A stretch of 64,000 nucleotides of DNA from Chlamydoabsidia padenii. Lineage: Eukaryota; Mucoromycota; Mucoromycetes; Mucorales; Cunninghamellaceae. Both the position numbers and the translations under genes were made by a program. Positions 60,920 through 64,000 of this stretch are shown here, in pieces. The DNA is taken from contig JAIWND010000022.1 of assembly GCA_025330725.1 (NCBI GenBank), positions 124,001-188,000 of the forward strand, given 5' to 3'. Within the stretch, counting starts at the first letter, position 1. Every line of letters starts with the position of its first letter. The notes under the pieces were generated by a model. It was given only the letters and a program-made list of their open reading frames with translations, had not been told where the DNA came from and did no database searches.

Positions 60920-61520
60920 TAGGCTTTGTCACATCTTTTTTACCCCTATTTTATGTTACCCCTTTTATTACTCACCTCAGTATAGTCAAACTTGTCAAAT
61001 TAAAAGATATGGTAGCTTAGCTGACTTTCAATTAGGAAAATACTACCCTACCTGTCCCCCTTTTTTAATACTTGACTTAATTTCACCTAATAAAATTTTG
61101 GGTCTTTAAACCAAATTGCCATTTGATCTGTCTTGAACTCTGAATCATGTTGGTGTCCACTTGAAGCAAAGCGTATTCACCCATAGTAAATTATGTTGCA
61201 TTGTCTCGTTTTACTGATCCGGCAAACCTGTATGTGGTGGTCCCATTGTCTTCTTCCTCTTCTCCATCTGATTCTTCTGCTAATAACTTGCTAATGACGT
61301 GATTCACCTAGATGTAATGCTATAGAATGTTTTGCAGTATAGTTGGCCCCTTAGTATAGTCTGTCCCTTTTACCCCATCTTTTTTTTTTTTTTTTTTTTT
61401 TTTTTTGTCAATAAACGACCAGAGGTCGCCGACTGGCGTCTCTTGTTGGGCTCTAGCTGGCGTCTTTTAATGATTAGGTTATGACGGACATTGTGATAGT
61501 GTAGGCGTTGATTTTGGCCT
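60920..61520. other. spacer downstream of VPS13
   Basis: VPS13 3' UTR, then AT-rich DNA with a poly-T run of about 26 at 61,381-61,406 and a small direct repeat (GACTGGCGTCTCTT / GCTGGCGTCTTTT) just after. No gene seen. Confidence 0.45.
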
Positions 61521-61664
61521 AATGAAAAGACTCTGGATTTTTTTTTTGAACGTGAATTGCTCCTCTCCGGGAATACCCCTGACGATGGTACTTAGTTTGC
61601 TGGATTGGGAAATTCATGCAGAATCGGGATCTGCAATTAAAACACCGCCTTCACTTCCATGAAT
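61521..61664 (+). repeat. dispersed repeat copy C (fragment of the 18-kb transposon ORF)
   Basis: Matches the minus strand of 17,980-18,122, with GAAAAGACTCTGG, CTCCTCTCCGGGAATACCCC, TTTGCTGGATTGGGAAATTC and ATTAAAACACCGCCTTCACTT. The encoded segment LVCWIGKF is shared with the broken ORF at 18 kb, then the reading frame fails. This shows the element is multicopy. Confidence 0.7.
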
Positions 61665-61875
61665 TAAATTTTGCTATCCTGTGAGCCTAGAGCTAGGGTC
61701 AGGTGTAGAGGTGAATATGATTAGGTGGGCCATATGGGTACAGGTGAATTTGCATGAATCGGGATTTGAACCTGCATAAACAGGGATCGGGTGGGCTATG
61801 GAAGCCATGGCACAGTGAAAAACTCGACTAAAGACTATGTTTTTTGTAGATTTTGGGGGATGATCATGGAGGGAT

Positions 61876-62884
61876 GTGAAAGCGGTGTCAGCTGAGACTT
61901 CGTTTCTCGTCATTGACGGCTTTTACATTCCGATTCAAAGAGAGCCTTATACAGTAGGTAAGCTACTAACCATTGTGTTTTTATTTTTATCAAGCCTTCT
62001 CTCTCTTGAATCCTGGGATGGATGCATGCATGCCTACACTATAACAACGCGGAATTTAAACAAGTATTGAATCAGAAAAATCTACGAATCTTGTAAGTAG
62101 AAATATATATTTGCATGATGGCAACTTTTTTAATAATCATGTTTATTATAGGGTTCTTTACTTCATGTTTCCCTTCTCAACTGACACCCGGTTTTTGGTG
62201 ACAAAGTATATGAATACTGAAAGCCTTGGTGAAGTGATGAACAACCTTTCAACTATCATGCACCGCGAACAACATTCAACGTCCGCCAACGTGCTGAAAG
62301 GGTCTCACTTATTGAGTGTAAGTCAGATATAATAGCTCAAATGATTATGTTTATTTATGGTACACAACTTTTGGACTTAGAGGATCCTTCGACATGCTGG
62401 AAACAGACAACAAAAAAATGCATTGATATAATGAAGGAAGCTAACTCAAGTGAAGAAGATACTGATTTCACCGCAGGTAGTGTCCTATTCCGCCTGTAAG
62501 TGATTAAATCTAATGAAAAATAGATGGTATTGTAAGACTCATCAGGTTACCAAATCTTTTCTTCCTTTTGACAGAGCCCCTCGATTGACCTCTTTGTCCT
62601 TGAAAAGTAATGAAAGCTCTTGCCAAGATAATTTTGTACATCATTATCTTGACGATGTCCTTGATGGTGTTTTGTCCCAGGAACCGCTATTACAGCAGGA
62701 ATGGTAAATTCATGCAAAGTTCAAATCCCGACAAGTGTTTTTTGCTTTACAGGGCAAATGGATGGTTGCGACATTCAAGGAAGAAAATTCAACAAAGTCA
62801 TTGAAGCCTGATTGGGTTGCTTCCGTTAAACAATGGATCAACAAGTTTGATCTCGCGGCATGCGAAGTGAAACCGCTCAACTAA
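61876..62884 (+). pseudogene. unrecognised gene or gene remnant, multi-exon
   Basis: Exon-like blocks with good splice sites: SAETSFLVIDGFYIPIQRE ending at GTAAGC (61,958); VLYFMFPFSTDTRFLVTKY ... LKGSHLLS (62,152-62,318); EDPSTCWKQTTKKCIDIMKE ... GSVLFRL (to about 62,497); APRLTSLSLKSNESSCQDN with HHYLDDVLDGVLSQEPLLQ (to about 62,703); GKWMVATFKEENSTKSL ... ACEVKPLN ending near 62,884. Phases do not all join cleanly, and an alternative last exon may lie near 62,995 (Gln-rich). I do not recognise the family. Its place in a transposon-rich tail and the uncertain frame suggest a truncated member of a repeated fungal family, but an intact orphan gene is possible. Confidence 0.4.
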
Positions 62885-63409
62885 AGTGTTCCCCCCCATT
62901 GTCTGACTTTGTCAAACTAGATGTGCCTCACCCTCACCCTCATCCTCATCACCATCATCATCATCATCATTTTTTATTTATTTTGTGCTTCTAGTCCTCT
63001 GCCAACATCAACATCTCCAACAAGAACACAGCAACAGCAACAGCAGCAGAAGTAATAAGACCAATTGAAGATAACCCTGGGGGCGTAGGTATTATAGCTG
63101 TCTAGCTAATTTTGGTTGCACGGGCCAAAAAAAAAAAAAAAAGCATGAGGTTTACACGATTCATCATGTATATAGGTGTTATCCATCATGACACATGAAT
63201 CATTCATGATAGAAACACCTTCATTGATAAACGTATTTATATTGACCAGCAAACACATGATAAAACAAGACTTTATTGACATTAAGATTATATATAACAC
63301 TATATCTACAATAAAACCAATCTACCACCATTGTTATCCACAAGATATTATATTTTAATCTTGCTAAACCAATGATTGATTTGCCATTCATATATATCCC
63401 CAGTTGCAA
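62885..63409. other. spacer with microsatellites
   Basis: Contains CACCCT/CATCCT/CAT repeats (62,925-62,970), a CAGCAACAG-rich stretch (63,030-63,050) and small inverted repeats of ATCATGA type near 63,180-63,210. No complete gene seen. Confidence 0.45.
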
Positions 63410-63811
63410 TCAAGAGGTGTACCATCGTCGCACTTGACCACCCAAATCACCATCGATGTCCACCGCATTTGTGATAGCATTATTCTTCTTTTCAATCAAA
63501 GCCTATTGCATTCCATTCAGAGAAGGTCGTCCTTTTTCCCAGTTTGCTGTATCAGCCAAAACAGAGATTCGTCCAGGATCAATTGATAGGTATCGATTCT
63601 ACATCAACATGAATTAAAAAGCATTAGTATTAGAGTCTTGGGTAAGGTGATTGTCCAAGAAGAAAGAGACAGTATACATTACTACCGCTTTCTCTTTGTA
63701 CCTTTCTTTTACCTTTGCCGTGTTGATCCTGTTTGGATATCTTCCAAAAGAGCCCATTACTACCACAGTCAGTTGCTTCGTCACCTCTTTTTGTTTATCT
63801 TCATCATTCAA
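63410..63811 (-). pseudogene. coding-like fragment with SIDPGR motif, broken
   Basis: On the minus strand a segment with LTVVVMGSFGRYPNRI and AKVKERYKEKA is followed by an intron-like gap (GTAGTAATG ... GATGTAG, about 63,600-63,690). Next comes RYLSIDPGRISVLADTANW, KGRPSLNGMQ, an in-frame TAG, then ALIEKKNNAITNAVDIDGDL and a stop at 63,410. The in-frame stop and lack of an upstream ATG point to decay. The SIDPGR stretch is of the kind found at the first RuvC motif of TnpB/Fanzor-like nucleases, but this is a weak resemblance and the identity is open. The gene could continue beyond the right edge. Confidence 0.35.
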
Positions 63812-64000
63812 TCGTTACAACAAATGGGAGTTCCCTGTTGAAGAGAACAAAGTTGAATGTCTTTGGAATGGAAATTCAAAGAAGAAGGAAATGCTTTTTC
63901 GCCAAGTTGTTAAAATCCTGCCACATTGCCAACTATAAAAACGCTATTTCTAAAATTCCTTTTCTTTCCTTCTCTTTTCTCTCTCTCTCTCTTTTTTTTT

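Noticed and set aside
61740..61770. GGTTCAAATCC (minus strand) resembling a tRNA T-arm
   Set aside because: No matching acceptor, D-arm or anticodon arm around it; likely part of the repeat debris.
781..63050. Tandem simple repeats as possible CRISPR arrays
   Set aside because: No regularly spaced direct repeats with unique spacers; the sequence is eukaryotic.

Overview
The window looks like nuclear DNA of an early-diverging filamentous fungus, most likely Mucoromycota (inference). Non-coding DNA is AT-rich. Genes are cut by many GT-AG introns of about 60-100 nt, and homopolymer runs are frequent. The proteins are fungal in type: Rix1, Hse1, tricalbin, Rho3 and Vps13. I found no rRNA, CRISPR array, prokaryotic operon or intact transposase.

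Layout. 1-2.8 kb: an eroded minisatellite and gene-poor DNA. 2.8-13.2 kb: a Munc13-like exocytosis factor (-), AP-3 sigma (+, divergent from it), a septin-like GTPase (-) and the ribosome-assembly factor Rix1 (-). 13.9-19.4 kb: a repeat island bounded by tRNA-Arg(UCU) and tRNA-Phe(GAA). It holds a 1.76-kb non-autonomous LTR retroelement with identical LTRs, an inverted solo LTR, a 250-bp inverted-repeat family and a broken transposon ORF with zinc-ribbon and RuvC-like signatures. 20.9-33.6 kb: RNA polymerase III subunit Rpc25 (+), a tricalbin with about six C2-like domains (-), an LctP-type lactate permease (+) and Rho3 (-). 34.5-45.2 kb: a trypsin-like protease with a GPI-like tail (-), Hse1 (-), an RBMS-like RNA-binding protein (-), a small membrane protein (+) and an MFS sugar transporter (-). 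46.3-60.9 kb: a divergent hexokinase (+) and a 12.3-kb VPS13 gene (+). 61.5-64 kb: transposon debris, including a second copy of the 18-kb element, and fragments of unrecognised ORFs.

Many of the genes serve membrane traffic and membrane contact: Munc13-like, AP-3 sigma, septin, Rho3, Hse1, tricalbin and VPS13. VPS13 and tricalbin are both bulk lipid-transfer or tethering proteins. The sugar transporter lies next to the hexokinase, and the lactate permease is a second carbon-uptake gene. Nothing indicates co-transcription.

The most unusual points are two independent 5-nt microexons, each required to rebuild a conserved glycine-rich membrane motif in an unrelated transporter; a recurring CGGG(A/G)TTTNAA-like motif about 50-160 bp upstream of many start codons; the small LTR element with an initiator-tRNA-Met-like primer site; and the decayed TnpB/Fanzor-like ORF.
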